Shown piece by piece: positions 41,606-50,470 of a stretch of DNA of 64,000 bases (its first letter is position 1; every line of letters begins with the position of its first letter). Location of the stretch: assembly GCA_900143615.1 (NCBI GenBank), contig FREU01000004.1, positions 1 to 64,000 of the forward strand. The letters run 5' to 3'. The stretch is from Rhodobacteraceae bacterium Alg231-30 (GTDB lineage: Bacteria; Pseudomonadota; Alphaproteobacteria; Rhodobacterales; Rhodobacteraceae). Both the position numbers and the translations under genes were made by a program. The notes below the pieces were generated by a model. That model was given only the letters and a program-made list of their open reading frames with translations, did not search any database and was not told the origin of the DNA.

Positions 41606-44404
41606 TTAGTGGGCTTCTGCCCAGTTGGCACCCTGTCCAGCATCGACAATCAGCGGCACATCCAGTTTTACCGCAGGTTCACAAGCACGTTCCATCACAC
41701 CACGCGCCGCCGCGATTGTGTCCTCGATGGCAGCATTATCGACCTCAAAGATCAATTCATCATGCACCTGCAGAAGCATTTTCGCTGGCAGGTTTTCAAT
41801 CGCCGCCGGCATCCGCACCATCGCACGGCGAATGATGTCTGCTGCTGTGCCCTGGATCGGCGCATTTATCGCGGCGCGATAGGCAAAACTCGCCCGCGGC
41901 CCTTTGGCATTGATTTCCGGCGTATGGATTTTTCGGCCAAACAACGTCTGCACATAGCCGTGCTCTTTGGCGAATTCCTTGGTCTTGTCCATATAGGTAC
42001 GAATACCCGGGAAACGCTCAAAATACCGGTTGATGAAATCCTGCGCTTCACCGCGTGGAATACGCAAATTGCGCGCCAAACCAAAACCTGAAATCCCGTA
42101 AATCACACCAAAGTTGATCGCCTTTGCGCGACTACGCACGTCTGGAGTCATCTCCTGCATGGGCACGCCAAACACTTCTGATGCCGTCATCGCGTGAATA
42201 TCATGCCCGTCGCGGAAAGCTTGTTTAAGTGCGTCAATTTCCGCGATGTGAGCTAGAATACGCAATTCCACCTGCGAATAGTCGAGGCTAATGAGCGTTT
42301 TACCCTCTTCGGCAACAAAGGCTTCGCGAATACGGCGACCTTCTTCTGAACGGATCGGGATGTTCTGCAGGTTTGGATCGCTGGAGGCGAGACGCCCAGT
42401 GTTGGCACCCGTCTGCACATAAGACGTGTGAACGCGGCCGGTGTCCGAATTGATGTGTTCCTGTAAGGCGTCGGTGTAGGTGCTCTTCAGCTTTTGCAAC
42501 TGGCGGTATTCCAGAACCCGTGCGGCAAAATCATGCTCGGTTGCAAGGTCTTCCAAAACGTCAGCTGGCGTGGACCATTGTCCGGTTTTGGTCTTCTTAC
42601 CACCTTCCAGTGCCATTTCTTCAAACAGGATCGCGCCAACCTGTGCTGGGCTTTGTACGTTAAACTCATGGCCCGCCAGCTCATATAGTTCGGCCTCAAA
42701 ACCGGCCATTTTCTGAGCAAAGGCATTGGACATGCGACTAAGCGTGTCACGGTCCACTTTGACGCCGTGTCGCTCCATCTGCGCCAATACTGGAACCAAC
42801 GGGCGTTCCAGCGTTTCATAGACCGTGGTGACCTGTTTGCTATGAAGGCGTGGTTTGAACAGCTTCCACAAACGCAAAGTAACGTCCGCATCTTCAGCTG
42901 CATATTTAACGGCATCCTCAATTGCGACTTTGTCAAAGGTGATCGCGCTTTTGCCGGTTCCCAGAAGGGTCTTGATCGAAATCGGCTTGTGATCCAGATA
43001 CCGTTCGGACAGGGCGTCCATGCCGTGATTGTGCTCACCCGCGTGCAAAGCATAACTCAGCAGCATGGTGTCATCTATTGGCGCCACTGCGACGCCGTAG
43101 TTGGCGAATACTTTGCTATCGTATTTGGCGTTCTGAAAGATTTTCAAAACCGACCCGTCTTCCAAGACTGGTTTCAAAACCTCCAACACCTCGGTCAACG
43201 GCATCTGATCCGGCTGCAGCTCATCTCCGCCAAACAAGTCGTCGCTCGCGCCTTTTTTATGACCCACTGGAATATAACAGGCCTCACCAGGCTCAACGCT
43301 CAAACAAATCCCGGCCAGCTCGGCCACCATTTCATTGAGCGAGTTGGTCTCGGTATCCACCGCCACATAGCCGCGTCTGTAAATTTCCTCGACCCAACGA
43401 TCCAACGCCGCGCGATCGCGCACGCATTCGTATTTCTCCGCATCAAACGGCAATGCCTCTTGGACGATGCCGGATAGCTCGGCCCCCACAGATGGCTCTG
43501 CAATCGCAGGCGGTTCAACCCCCATCTGCTCCGCGACACGTTTTGAAAGTGTGCGAAGTTCCATCTCGCTCAAGAAACCCAACAAGGCCTCAGGTTCAGC
43601 GTCTTGCACCTCTAAGGCCTCAATCGTGAAATCCAACTCCATTTCACAATCCAGCTGCACCAAACGCTTGCTCAACTCGATCTGATCGCGGTTGTCGATC
43701 AGAGTTTGGCGGCGTTTGGGTTGCTTGATTTCTTCAGCGCGATCCAGCAACTCCTCTAGCGAGCCATATTCGTTGATCAGCAGTGCCGCTGTTTTGATAC
43801 CAATGCCCGGCGCGCCGGGCACGTTATCGACACTGTCACCCGCCAAAGCCTGAACATCCACAACACGCTCGGGTCCAACACCGAATTTCTCATGCACACC
43901 GTCGCGATCAATGCGCTTGTTTTTCATCGCGTCCAGCATTTCAACGCCATCGCCAACAAGCTGCATCAAGTCCTTGTCCGAACTGATGATCGTGCAGCGC
44001 CCACCGGCATCGCGCGCCTGGCAGGCCAGTGTGGCGATAATGTCATCAGCTTCAAAGCCTTCGACTTCCTTGCAAGCGATGTTGAAGGCCCGCGTCGCAT
44101 CCCGCGTCAGAGGAAACTGCGGCACAAGGTCTTCGGGGGCAGGTGGGCGGTTGGCCTTATACTGATCGTACATCTCGTTGCGAAACGACTTGCCAGAGTA
44201 GTCAAAAATGACGGCAACGTGGGTTGGCGCATTGGGGCCTGTGTTGCTCTCGACATAACGGTGCAGCATGTTGCAAAACCCAGCGACGGCCCCCATGGGC
44301 AATCCGTCTGACTTGCGCGTCAGCGGCGGCAGCGCGTGATACGCTCGGAAAATGAAAGCCGATCCGTCGATCAGATGAAGATGGCATCCTTTGCCGAAAC
44401 CCAT
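41606..44404 (-). CDS. polA: DNA polymerase I
   Basis: 932 residues with all three domains: 5' flap nuclease (LIDGSAFIFRAYHALPPL, about residues 8-300), 3'-5' exonuclease (YVAVDTETNSLNEMVAELAG, about 345-540, with DxE and later YAAEDADVTLRLW) and family A polymerase (about 560-932). The polymerase motifs are intact: A in LDYSQVELRILAHIAE, B in RAKAINFGVIYGISGFGLA, C in LLQVHDELIFEV. It fills repair gaps and removes RNA primers. The start is ATG 44404, with AAAGGAG 8 nt upstream; the ATG at 44440 is less likely. Confidence 0.97.
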   Translation of the reverse strand: MGFGKGCHLHLIDGSAFIFRAYHALPPLTRKSDGLPMGAVAGFCNMLHRYVESNTGPNAPTHVAVIFDYSGKSFRNEMYDQYKANRPPAPEDLVPQFPLTRDATRAFNIACKEVEGFEADDIIATLACQARDAGGRCTIISSDKDLMQLVGDGVEMLDAMKNKRIDRDGVHEKFGVGPERVVDVQALAGDSVDNVPGAPGIGIKTAALLINEYGSLEELLDRAEEIKQPKRRQTLIDNRDQIELSKRLVQLDCEMELDFTIEALEVQDAEPEALLGFLSEMELRTLSKRVAEQMGVEPPAIAEPSVGAELSGIVQEALPFDAEKYECVRDRAALDRWVEEIYRRGYVAVDTETNSLNEMVAELAGICLSVEPGEACYIPVGHKKGASDDLFGGDELQPDQMPLTEVLEVLKPVLEDGSVLKIFQNAKYDSKVFANYGVAVAPIDDTMLLSYALHAGEHNHGMDALSERYLDHKPISIKTLLGTGKSAITFDKVAIEDAVKYAAEDADVTLRLWKLFKPRLHSKQVTTVYETLERPLVPVLAQMERHGVKVDRDTLSRMSNAFAQKMAGFEAELYELAGHEFNVQSPAQVGAILFEEMALEGGKKTKTGQWSTPADVLEDLATEHDFAARVLEYRQLQKLKSTYTDALQEHINSDTGRVHTSYVQTGANTGRLASSDPNLQNIPIRSEEGRRIREAFVAEEGKTLISLDYSQVELRILAHIAEIDALKQAFRDGHDIHAMTASEVFGVPMQEMTPDVRSRAKAINFGVIYGISGFGLARNLRIPRGEAQDFINRYFERFPGIRTYMDKTKEFAKEHGYVQTLFGRKIHTPEINAKGPRASFAYRAAINAPIQGTAADIIRRAMVRMPAAIENLPAKMLLQVHDELIFEVDNAAIEDTIAAARGVMERACEPAVKLDVPLIVDAGQGANWAEAH

Positions 44405-44712
44405 GGCGCGCTCCTTTACTGGTTTTATACGTTTTGCCACGCAAGCGCGGGTTCCACCACCCAGAAAGCAGTAGAAATTGCCGCATCAATCGGCAGCTTC
44501 CAACATCTGCGATCAACGCCTTAAGCCACGCAGTATTTTCACATCAAACCTTTGTTTCTTGAACCAATTAGGCTCAGCTTGCTGAGCCATGCCCAACGGG
44601 AGGCGCTGGCCCGAATAGGGTCAGCAACGACGGGCGGGAGCATTTGTGCGCAAGCTCTTGCCAAGAAGGAAAATGGCTGGTCTATGGAAAAGCGGTTTTG
44701 AGGGGATCAAAA
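44405..44712. other. Intergenic region between polA and lysine-degradation genes
   Basis: No gene. It separates divergent polA and the saccharopine dehydrogenase pair. It holds the two-hairpin repeat at 44571-44645 and probably both promoters. The region between 44645 and 44713 would be the 5' untranslated part of the saccharopine dehydrogenase mRNA. Confidence 0.55.
44571..44645 (+). repeat. Two-hairpin repeat element, copy A
   Basis: Hairpin 1 GGCTCAGC-TT-GCTGAGCC (44571-44588), then linker ATGCCCAAC (44589-44597), then hairpin 2 around GCTGGCCC-GAATA-GGGTCAGC, ending GGGCGGGAGCATTT. Copy B at 50839-50915 has the same linkers but different stem sequences that still pair. Orientation could also be read on the minus strand. 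Confidence 0.7.
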
Positions 44713-45768
44713 ATGACACATATTTGGGTAAGGGCTGAACAGCGCCTCAATGAAGAACGCGTGGGGCTGACGCCCGAAGGTGCGCGCAACCTTTTAAGCA
44801 AAGGTATTCGCGTCACGATTGAAGAAAGCTCGGTACGCGCGATCCCGCTCCAAGGCTACGTAGACGCTGGATGTGACATCGCACCAGAAAACAGCTGGCC
44901 TGACGCCCCCGCTGATGCCATCATATTTGGCCTCAAAGAACTCCCCGAGGATGGCTCCCCCCTGCCCCATCGCCACATCATGTTTGGGCACGCATTCAAA
45001 GGCCAGCATTCTGGCAAAGCGCTGCTCAAAAGATTCAAGGCAGGTGGCGGCACGCTGTATGACCTGGAATATCTGGTGCATGAAAACGGCCGTCGCGTCG
45101 CTGCATTCGGCTATTGGGCGGGATACGCTGGCGCCGCCGTAACCCTTAAATCATGGGCCGCTCAACAACGTGGTGAAATTTGCCCACCCGTCGGCGTCTA
45201 CGCTGGCAAAGATGCTTTGTTGGCAGAGCTTGGCGACGAATTGGATACACTCACCACAAACCGACCCAATGCCATTGTGATTGGCGCGCTTGGTCGTGTT
45301 GGAACCGGCGCAGCGGATCTCTTAGAGGCAATGGGCTGTACCGTGACCAAATGGGATATGGCAGAAACCGCAAGCGGTGGACCGTTTCCGCAAATCTTGG
45401 ACCACGACCTGTTCCTCAACTGCATCTTTGCCCGCCCTGGCACACCGGTTTTTGTTCCCCAGACGGCTCTGAATACTCAACGCCAGCTCACCGCGATTGG
45501 TGATGTCGCTTGCGATCCTGACAGTGACTATAATCCCGTGCCCGTTTATGACCGCGCAACAACTTGGGATGCGCCCGCGTTGCGCGTCGCTGATGATCCG
45601 GTTTTGGATGTGATGGCAATCGACAATCTGCCATCCATGTTACCGGTGGAAAGCTCACAAGATTATGCCGAACAGCTGTTGCCAACACTCTTGACTTTGG
45701 ATGATCTCTCGGGCGGCGTTTGGACGCGCGCGAAAGCGGATTTCATCACACATTCTAAAGACCTCTGA
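44713..45768 (+). CDS. Saccharopine dehydrogenase (NAD+, L-lysine-forming type, LYS1-like)
   Basis: 351-residue member of the alanine dehydrogenase/saccharopine dehydrogenase N-terminal superfamily. THIWVRAEQRLNEERVGLTP, RHIMFGHAFKGQHSGKALL, FGYWAGYAGAAVTLKSWA and VIGALGRVGTGAADLLEAMG (NAD site) match LYS1-type enzymes. With the next gene it would interconvert lysine plus 2-oxoglutarate, saccharopine and aminoadipate semialdehyde; in marine alphaproteobacteria this pair is generally catabolic. The start is ATG 44713, with GAGGGG upstream; the ATG at 44644 was rejected. Confidence 0.9.
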   Translation: MTHIWVRAEQRLNEERVGLTPEGARNLLSKGIRVTIEESSVRAIPLQGYVDAGCDIAPENSWPDAPADAIIFGLKELPEDGSPLPHRHIMFGHAFKGQHSGKALLKRFKAGGGTLYDLEYLVHENGRRVAAFGYWAGYAGAAVTLKSWAAQQRGEICPPVGVYAGKDALLAELGDELDTLTTNRPNAIVIGALGRVGTGAADLLEAMGCTVTKWDMAETASGGPFPQILDHDLFLNCIFARPGTPVFVPQTALNTQRQLTAIGDVACDPDSDYNPVPVYDRATTWDAPALRVADDPVLDVMAIDNLPSMLPVESSQDYAEQLLPTLLTLDDLSGGVWTRAKADFITHSKDL

Positions 45769-45781
45769 GGGGAGACAAGAC

Positions 45782-46924
45782 ATGACAATTCATTGGTGTG
45801 GTACCGGCCTGTCGGCCATTCCCGGTCTACGTCGTCTGATTGAAGGCGGATATGACGTGGTTGTTTGGAACCGAACCGTCGATAAAGCCACAGAGGCTGT
45901 CGGCGACATTGCCAAAGACATTCGTGCCTTTGGCATCGAAGCTCTTGAAGCAGAACTCGCCCCAAAAGACATCGTTGTCTCCATGCTGCCCGGCGATTGG
46001 CATGTACCTTTAGCTGAACTTTGCATTGCCAAGCAGGCCAACTTTGTCAGCTCTTCCTATATAGCGCCGGAAATGAAAGCGCTTGCGACCAAGGCCGAAG
46101 CAGCCGGTGTGGTGTGCGTAAACGAAGTCGGTCTGGACCCCGGCATCGACCACCTGATGGCGCACGCGCTGATCGCAGATTACCGCACCTCTGAGGCTTA
46201 TGACGCGGGGAACGCGTTGTCGTTCATTTCCTACTGTGGTGGCATTCCCAAGACGCCGAACCCGTTTCGCTATAAATTCAGCTGGTCGCCGTTGGGCGTG
46301 CTGAAAGCACTGCGCTCGCCATCACGCTCAATCCGCGACTTTGCGCCACTGGACGTCAACCGACCGTGGGATGCGATCTCAAGCTACGAGGCCCCTTTAC
46401 CCACGCCAGAGAGCTTTGAAGTCTATCCAAACCGCGACTCGCTGCCGTTTATGGAAGACTACAAATTCGACCCTGCGTGGCAGGTAAAAGAATTTGTGCG
46501 TGGCACCTTGCGGCTTAATGGTTGGGCCAATGCATGGGCAGATGTTTTCAGCGAGATTGAGACTCTTTCTGGCCCTGAAGGCGACGCGCGCCTTAAAGAG
46601 ATGTCGGACCAGTTCTGGGCGGACAATTCCTATGACGAAGGCGAGCCGGACCGCGTTGTACTTTGTGTGGGCCTAAAGGCCGAGAAAGATGACACCACTG
46701 TATGGCATAAGACATACGTCATGGATGCTTGGGGCGATGAGAAGGGAACCGCTATGGCGCGTCTTGTATCCGTGCCTGTGTCATTGGCCATCGAAGCGGT
46801 TCTGGAAGGTAAAATTGCACCTGGCGTACACGCTGCCCCATCCGACCCCGCCCTGTTTTCTGCTTGGCTGGATCACATCGGCACTCTGGCGCAGCACTTG
46901 CAGGTGGTTGATCAACGCGCCTAA
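45782..46924 (+). CDS. Saccharopine dehydrogenase-like reductase (LYS9-like)
   Basis: 380 residues. An N-terminal Rossmann segment (TIHWCGTGLSAIPGLRRLIEG), VSMLPGDWHVPLAELCIAKQ, VNEVGLDPGIDHLMAHALI and YCGGIPKTPNPFRYKFSWSP match the glutamate-forming saccharopine reductase family. It should use NAD(P) and act on the product of the preceding gene. AGGGGAGA lies before ATG 45782. The spacing of 13 bp shows a two-gene operon. A stable hairpin follows it. Confidence 0.9.
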   Translation: MTIHWCGTGLSAIPGLRRLIEGGYDVVVWNRTVDKATEAVGDIAKDIRAFGIEALEAELAPKDIVVSMLPGDWHVPLAELCIAKQANFVSSSYIAPEMKALATKAEAAGVVCVNEVGLDPGIDHLMAHALIADYRTSEAYDAGNALSFISYCGGIPKTPNPFRYKFSWSPLGVLKALRSPSRSIRDFAPLDVNRPWDAISSYEAPLPTPESFEVYPNRDSLPFMEDYKFDPAWQVKEFVRGTLRLNGWANAWADVFSEIETLSGPEGDARLKEMSDQFWADNSYDEGEPDRVVLCVGLKAEKDDTTVWHKTYVMDAWGDEKGTAMARLVSVPVSLAIEAVLEGKIAPGVHAAPSDPALFSAWLDHIGTLAQHLQVVDQRA

Positions 46925-46930
46925 CCATTT

Positions 46931-46965
46931 TTGTGCCCGCCACTTACCTTTTGGGGCGGGCACAA
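46931..46965. terminator. Shared hairpin between convergent genes
   Basis: TTGTGCCCGCC (46931-46941) pairs perfectly with GGCGGGCACAA (46955-46965), loop 13 nt. It lies between the saccharopine reductase stop and the stop of the convergent flavoprotein gene. There is no clear T-run on either side, so bidirectional termination is likely but not certain. Confidence 0.55.
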
Positions 46966-46975
46966 GTCGCTGACC

Positions 46976-47566
46976 TTATGCGCCTTGCGCGCCGAAACGC
47001 GCGGCGGTTTTCATCCATTTTCTGACTTGTTCAGGCTTGGGGTGGCTTGCACCATTAAAGTGGCTGAACTTTAAAGGTTTGATGCCGACGAACCCCAAAA
47101 TTTGCCCTCTTAGCTGAACCATCAAAGCGTTCCGGTAAAACAGCCGGAAAAACCACTTTGGTGTATCAGACATCAGAAGCACTCTTCCGGTGCGCCCTGT
47201 TAACAAAGGTGCCGGCAACCCCATCTTGGTTGTGCGTGTGTCAAACGTCCGCCCTGGAAGAAATGCGCGATCAAAAACGCCCTTCAGCTTTGCCGGCACA
47301 CCGCCCCACCACATTGGCGTCGCAAGAACCACATGCTCTGACCATTCAATGTCTTGCAGGATTTTTTCCAACGAAGGCTCAAGAGGTTTGACATTCACGT
47401 AACCCCCAATGCCGTAGTCTGGGTCAAAATCCAGATCATGAAGATTGGTCATACGCACCTGATGGCCTGCTTGTCTTGCAGCCGCCGCATAACTTTCAAC
47501 AACACTGCCCGTCAGAGATGTCTGAGCGGGATGTCCATTCAAAATGTAGATTCGTTTCTGAGCCAC
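46976..47566 (-). CDS. NAD(P)H-dependent quinone-reductase-like flavoprotein
   Basis: 196-residue flavodoxin-like protein of the NQO1/KefF/MdaB group. RIYILNGHPAQTSL is the FMN/FAD phosphate loop, and ATPMWWGGVPAKLKGVFDRAFLPG is the diagnostic family segment. It probably reduces quinones by two electrons. I prefer the GTG at 47566 because GGAGGGG lies 5 nt before it; the ATG at 47578 has no ribosome site and is crowded by an operator. It is divergent from a TetR gene, with three shared palindromes, so it is almost surely its target. Confidence 0.87.
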   Translation of the reverse strand: MAQKRIYILNGHPAQTSLTGSVVESYAAAARQAGHQVRMTNLHDLDFDPDYGIGGYVNVKPLEPSLEKILQDIEWSEHVVLATPMWWGGVPAKLKGVFDRAFLPGRTFDTRTTKMGLPAPLLTGRTGRVLLMSDTPKWFFRLFYRNALMVQLRGQILGFVGIKPLKFSHFNGASHPKPEQVRKWMKTAARFGAQGA

Positions 47567-47582
47567 GGGCCCCTCCATTAAT

Positions 47583-47646
47583 TGACCGTGGTCACTTTAA
47601 TTTACTAAAAAATGACCGCGGTCAATATTAAATTTGACCGCGGTCA
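47583..47646. promoter_or_regulatory. Three 12-bp palindromic operators
   Basis: TGACCGTGGTCA (47583-47594), TGACCGCGGTCA (47613-47624) and TGACCGCGGTCA (47635-47646). The latter two are perfect 12-bp palindromes, and the first differs at one position. Centres are 30 and 22 bp apart. All lie between the divergent flavoprotein and TetR genes and are very likely the binding sites of that TetR protein. Confidence 0.85.
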
Positions 47647-47667
47647 GCTAAAGTGCCAAAACGAGAC

Positions 47668-48246
47668 ATGGCAAGAGCGATCCAAAAACGAACACTCCAA
47701 ACGCGGGCTAAACTTGTTAAAGCAGCCCAGACCGTCATCGACACGCAAGGCTATGAAGCCCTGCGCGTCGAGCAAGTTGTCCAGCTTGCTGGCGTGGCCA
47801 AGGGGACGTTTTTCGCGCATTTCTCTGACAAAGATGCGCTGATGGACCAATTGATTGGAGCAAGAATCGATGCTCTGCTGGATGACATCGCCGCTCAAAC
47901 TTCTCCACAAGACATCTCAGGTATGGTCGACGCTCTAATGCCGTTGATGAACTTCATGACATGTGAGCGGTATGTATTTGATCTCATAATTCGCCACTCA
48001 GGGGCGGCAGCCCGAGAAGAAATCGGGCCAATCGCCACAACGTTTGGACGCCATGGTGAGGTCGTGTCCCATTGGCTTGAAGGCGGGCCATTCCGCCAAG
48101 ACTTGAGTGTCGAGCTTCTCGCCGAGGGCGTTCAAGCTTTCTCGATTCAAGCTATATCACTCGTCTTTTGTGCACTTCACAACGAGATTTCCCTGCGCGA
48201 CAGGCTGACGCTGTATTTAACGGCTTGGCTTTTACCCAAGCCCTGA
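47668..48246 (+). CDS. TetR-family regulator of the adjacent quinone reductase
   Basis: 192 residues from ATG 47668. The N-terminal HTH is clear (KLVKAAQTVIDTQGYEALR, VVQLAGVAKGTFFAHFSDKD), followed by a helical effector domain. A GTG at 47653 would start 6 nt after the last operator and is a less likely alternative. Three palindromes upstream suggest autorepression together with repression of the divergent flavoprotein gene, probably relieved by a quinone or other electrophile (inference). Confidence 0.88.
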   Translation: MARAIQKRTLQTRAKLVKAAQTVIDTQGYEALRVEQVVQLAGVAKGTFFAHFSDKDALMDQLIGARIDALLDDIAAQTSPQDISGMVDALMPLMNFMTCERYVFDLIIRHSGAAAREEIGPIATTFGRHGEVVSHWLEGGPFRQDLSVELLAEGVQAFSIQAISLVFCALHNEISLRDRLTLYLTAWLLPKP

Positions 48247-48274
48247 ATTCGAAGAAAACATGAGCGACGCGACC

Positions 48275-48601
48275 TTAACCGCGCCGGATCAGATCGTCCT
48301 CGGCATCACTCAGCGACATGCCCAGCTCTTCCATACCGTTTTCAAGATGATCTGAAAGGTGGGGGGACCCTAAAAGATAGTCGGCCGTTGGCACGCTGGC
48401 ATCGCGCTTGGCTGTGAGGATCGCTTCTCCCAGCTCTTCAGCCGCAAAAGACTCTCGCCCAACCCACATGACCGCCACCAGGCTGGCCTGTTCATCCTCG
48501 TTCAGCCGGTCAATAAAGCCGCGCAATTCACCTTCGGCCCGATCCAATTCGCGGGACATCAGAACCACTTGCGCTACCTTCCACGGTGTAATCTGCAACA
48601 T
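48275..48601 (-). CDS. DUF3775 domain protein
   Basis: 108-residue cytosolic acidic protein. LQITPWKVAQVVLMSRELD, RGFIDRLNEDEQASLVAVMW and TADYLLGSPHLSDHLENGMEEL fit DUF3775. The function is unknown. The start is ATG 48601, with AAAGGAGG before it, an excellent ribosome site; the frame upstream to 48676 is not coding. It lies 100 bp from the stop of sulP on the same strand. Confidence 0.85.
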   Translation of the reverse strand: MLQITPWKVAQVVLMSRELDRAEGELRGFIDRLNEDEQASLVAVMWVGRESFAAEELGEAILTAKRDASVPTADYLLGSPHLSDHLENGMEELGMSLSDAEDDLIRRG

Positions 48602-48700
48602 GACGCGCCTCCTTTTTGTCTGGTGTCGCGCTTCATCACACACCGCATCATGCACCCAGTCCTTGATTTCGCGCAAATGGTTTTGTGGCGCAATCTTGTG

Positions 48701-50470
48701 TCATGCCACAGACTCAGCACTAGCATCATCTCCACTTAATGCAGCCCATGCGTCATACTGAGACAAAAATACCGTGCCATTTAAATCGGTTAGGAACTCG
48801 CTTCGCTCCAAACGATCCATTACCGGACCTTTGACCTCTGACAGATTCAGCGAGATTTTCATTTCGCCCAAACGCCTGTTTATTTCTTCAAGGCTTTCCA
48901 GCGCGCTCATGTCGATCTCGTTCACCGCCGAGCACATCAAGACAACATGCGATATCGGAGCGTCACAGACCACTCGGTCATAAATCAGATCTTCAAGGTA
49001 GCGTGCGTTGGCAAAATACAGGCTTTCGTCAATCCGCAACGTGACCAAAGACGAAATGGTCTTTACATCATGCCTATGGATATTTCGAAAATGCTGCGTG
49101 TCTGGCACCAAGCCCACTTCGGCGACATGTGGTCGGGACGTTTTATATAGAAACAGACCAATCGACAGGATCACGCCAGCCGAAACGCCAACTTCCACAC
49201 CAAAGCCCAGCGTTAAAACAACAGTTCCCGCCACGGCGGCAAAATCCACCTTAGAGTACGCCCATGTTTTGCGCAGGATCGAAAAATCAACCAGCGACAG
49301 AACAGCCACGATTATGGTTGCCGCCAGCGTCGCTTTCGGCAGAAAAAACAGTAAAGGTGTTAGGAAAGCTGCCGCAAGCGCGATGCCAACAGCAGTGAAA
49401 GCCCCTGCTGCTGGTGTTTCCGCACCAGCATCGAAATTGACCACTGATCTGGCGAACCCGCCCGTCACCGGATAACCACCGGAAAGAGCCGACGCAATAT
49501 TGGAAGTTCCCAAGCCTACCAGTTCTTGGTCCGGATCAATCCGCTGCCGCTTTTTGGCGGCCAACGTCTGGGCCACAGAGACAGACTCGACAAATCCAAT
49601 CACGGAAATCAGAACCGCAGACACAAACAAAGACGACCAAACCTCGCCCGAAAAACTGGGCAAACTTAAAGGGGGCAGACCTGTAGGTATCTCGCCTACA
49701 ATTCGCACGCCAAGCGTTCCCAAATTAAATAGCCAAACCACAATAGTCGTCAGCGCCACAGCCGCAACCGGCCCCGCTTTGGTCAGGATGTCAGCAAGCC
49801 GCGGCGGCACATTGGTTGCCAGCAACAATGGCTTTAAGCCCTTTCGAACCCAAAACAGAAAGGCCAGTGTCGGGATACCTATGGCAACGGTCAACAAATT
49901 CACTTGGTTTAGATGGCTGCCAAGTGACATGAAAAGCTCCGGCAAGCTATGCCCATGCGCATCGATACCCAAAATGTGCTTGAGCTGGGATGCCGCAATT
50001 AAAATGCCTGACGCTGTAATGAAACCTGCGATCACTGGATGCGACAGGAAATTTGCCAAGAACCCTAGGCGCAAAAGCCCCATAACGGTTAGGATCAGCC
50101 CGGATATAAACGCTAGTGTAATTGCCGCCATCGCATATTCCGCGCTACCTTGCAGCGCCAAATTTCCCACTGCTGCAGCAGTCATAAGAGACACTACCGC
50201 AACCGGCCCGACAGCTAACACGCGTGACGTGCCTAAGATCGCATAGGCCACAAGTGGCAGAATAGAGGCATACAATCCCATTTCTGGCGGTAAACCAGCC
50301 AACAGCGCATACGCTAAAGATTGAGGAATGAGCATGATCGTCACAATGACAGCCGCGACCAAATCCGACGCTAGCGTTTCATGGTTGTAACGGCGTCCCC
50401 ACGACAAGATAGGAAAGTGGCGTTCTATTGAACGGCGTTGGGAATTATTTGGCATTAGAATCTCGCTCAT
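48701..50470 (-). CDS. SulP-family anion transporter with STAS domain
   Basis: 589 residues. The transport domain (about 20-430, with VTIMLIPQSLAYALLAGLPPEMGLYAS as the SulP signature in its first helices and VGPVAVVSLMTA) is followed by a STAS domain (about 460-575, SHVVLMCSAVNEIDMSALESL). SulP proteins move sulfate, bicarbonate or dicarboxylates across the inner membrane. Starts at ATG 50470 or 50455 are both plausible; I prefer 50470. Confidence 0.92.
   Translation of the reverse strand: MSEILMPNNSQRRSIERHFPILSWGRRYNHETLASDLVAAVIVTIMLIPQSLAYALLAGLPPEMGLYASILPLVAYAILGTSRVLAVGPVAVVSLMTAAAVGNLALQGSAEYAMAAITLAFISGLILTVMGLLRLGFLANFLSHPVIAGFITASGILIAASQLKHILGIDAHGHSLPELFMSLGSHLNQVNLLTVAIGIPTLAFLFWVRKGLKPLLLATNVPPRLADILTKAGPVAAVALTTIVVWLFNLGTLGVRIVGEIPTGLPPLSLPSFSGEVWSSLFVSAVLISVIGFVESVSVAQTLAAKKRQRIDPDQELVGLGTSNIASALSGGYPVTGGFARSVVNFDAGAETPAAGAFTAVGIALAAAFLTPLLFFLPKATLAATIIVAVLSLVDFSILRKTWAYSKVDFAAVAGTVVLTLGFGVEVGVSAGVILSIGLFLYKTSRPHVAEVGLVPDTQHFRNIHRHDVKTISSLVTLRIDESLYFANARYLEDLIYDRVVCDAPISHVVLMCSAVNEIDMSALESLEEINRRLGEMKISLNLSEVKGPVMDRLERSEFLTDLNGTVFLSQYDAWAALSGDDASAESVA

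Noticed and set aside
44571-44712. Known riboswitch upstream of the saccharopine genes
   Set aside because: The fold and linkers match no lysine, SAM, SAH or glycine riboswitch core I know, and the second copy is not upstream of a gene on its strand.
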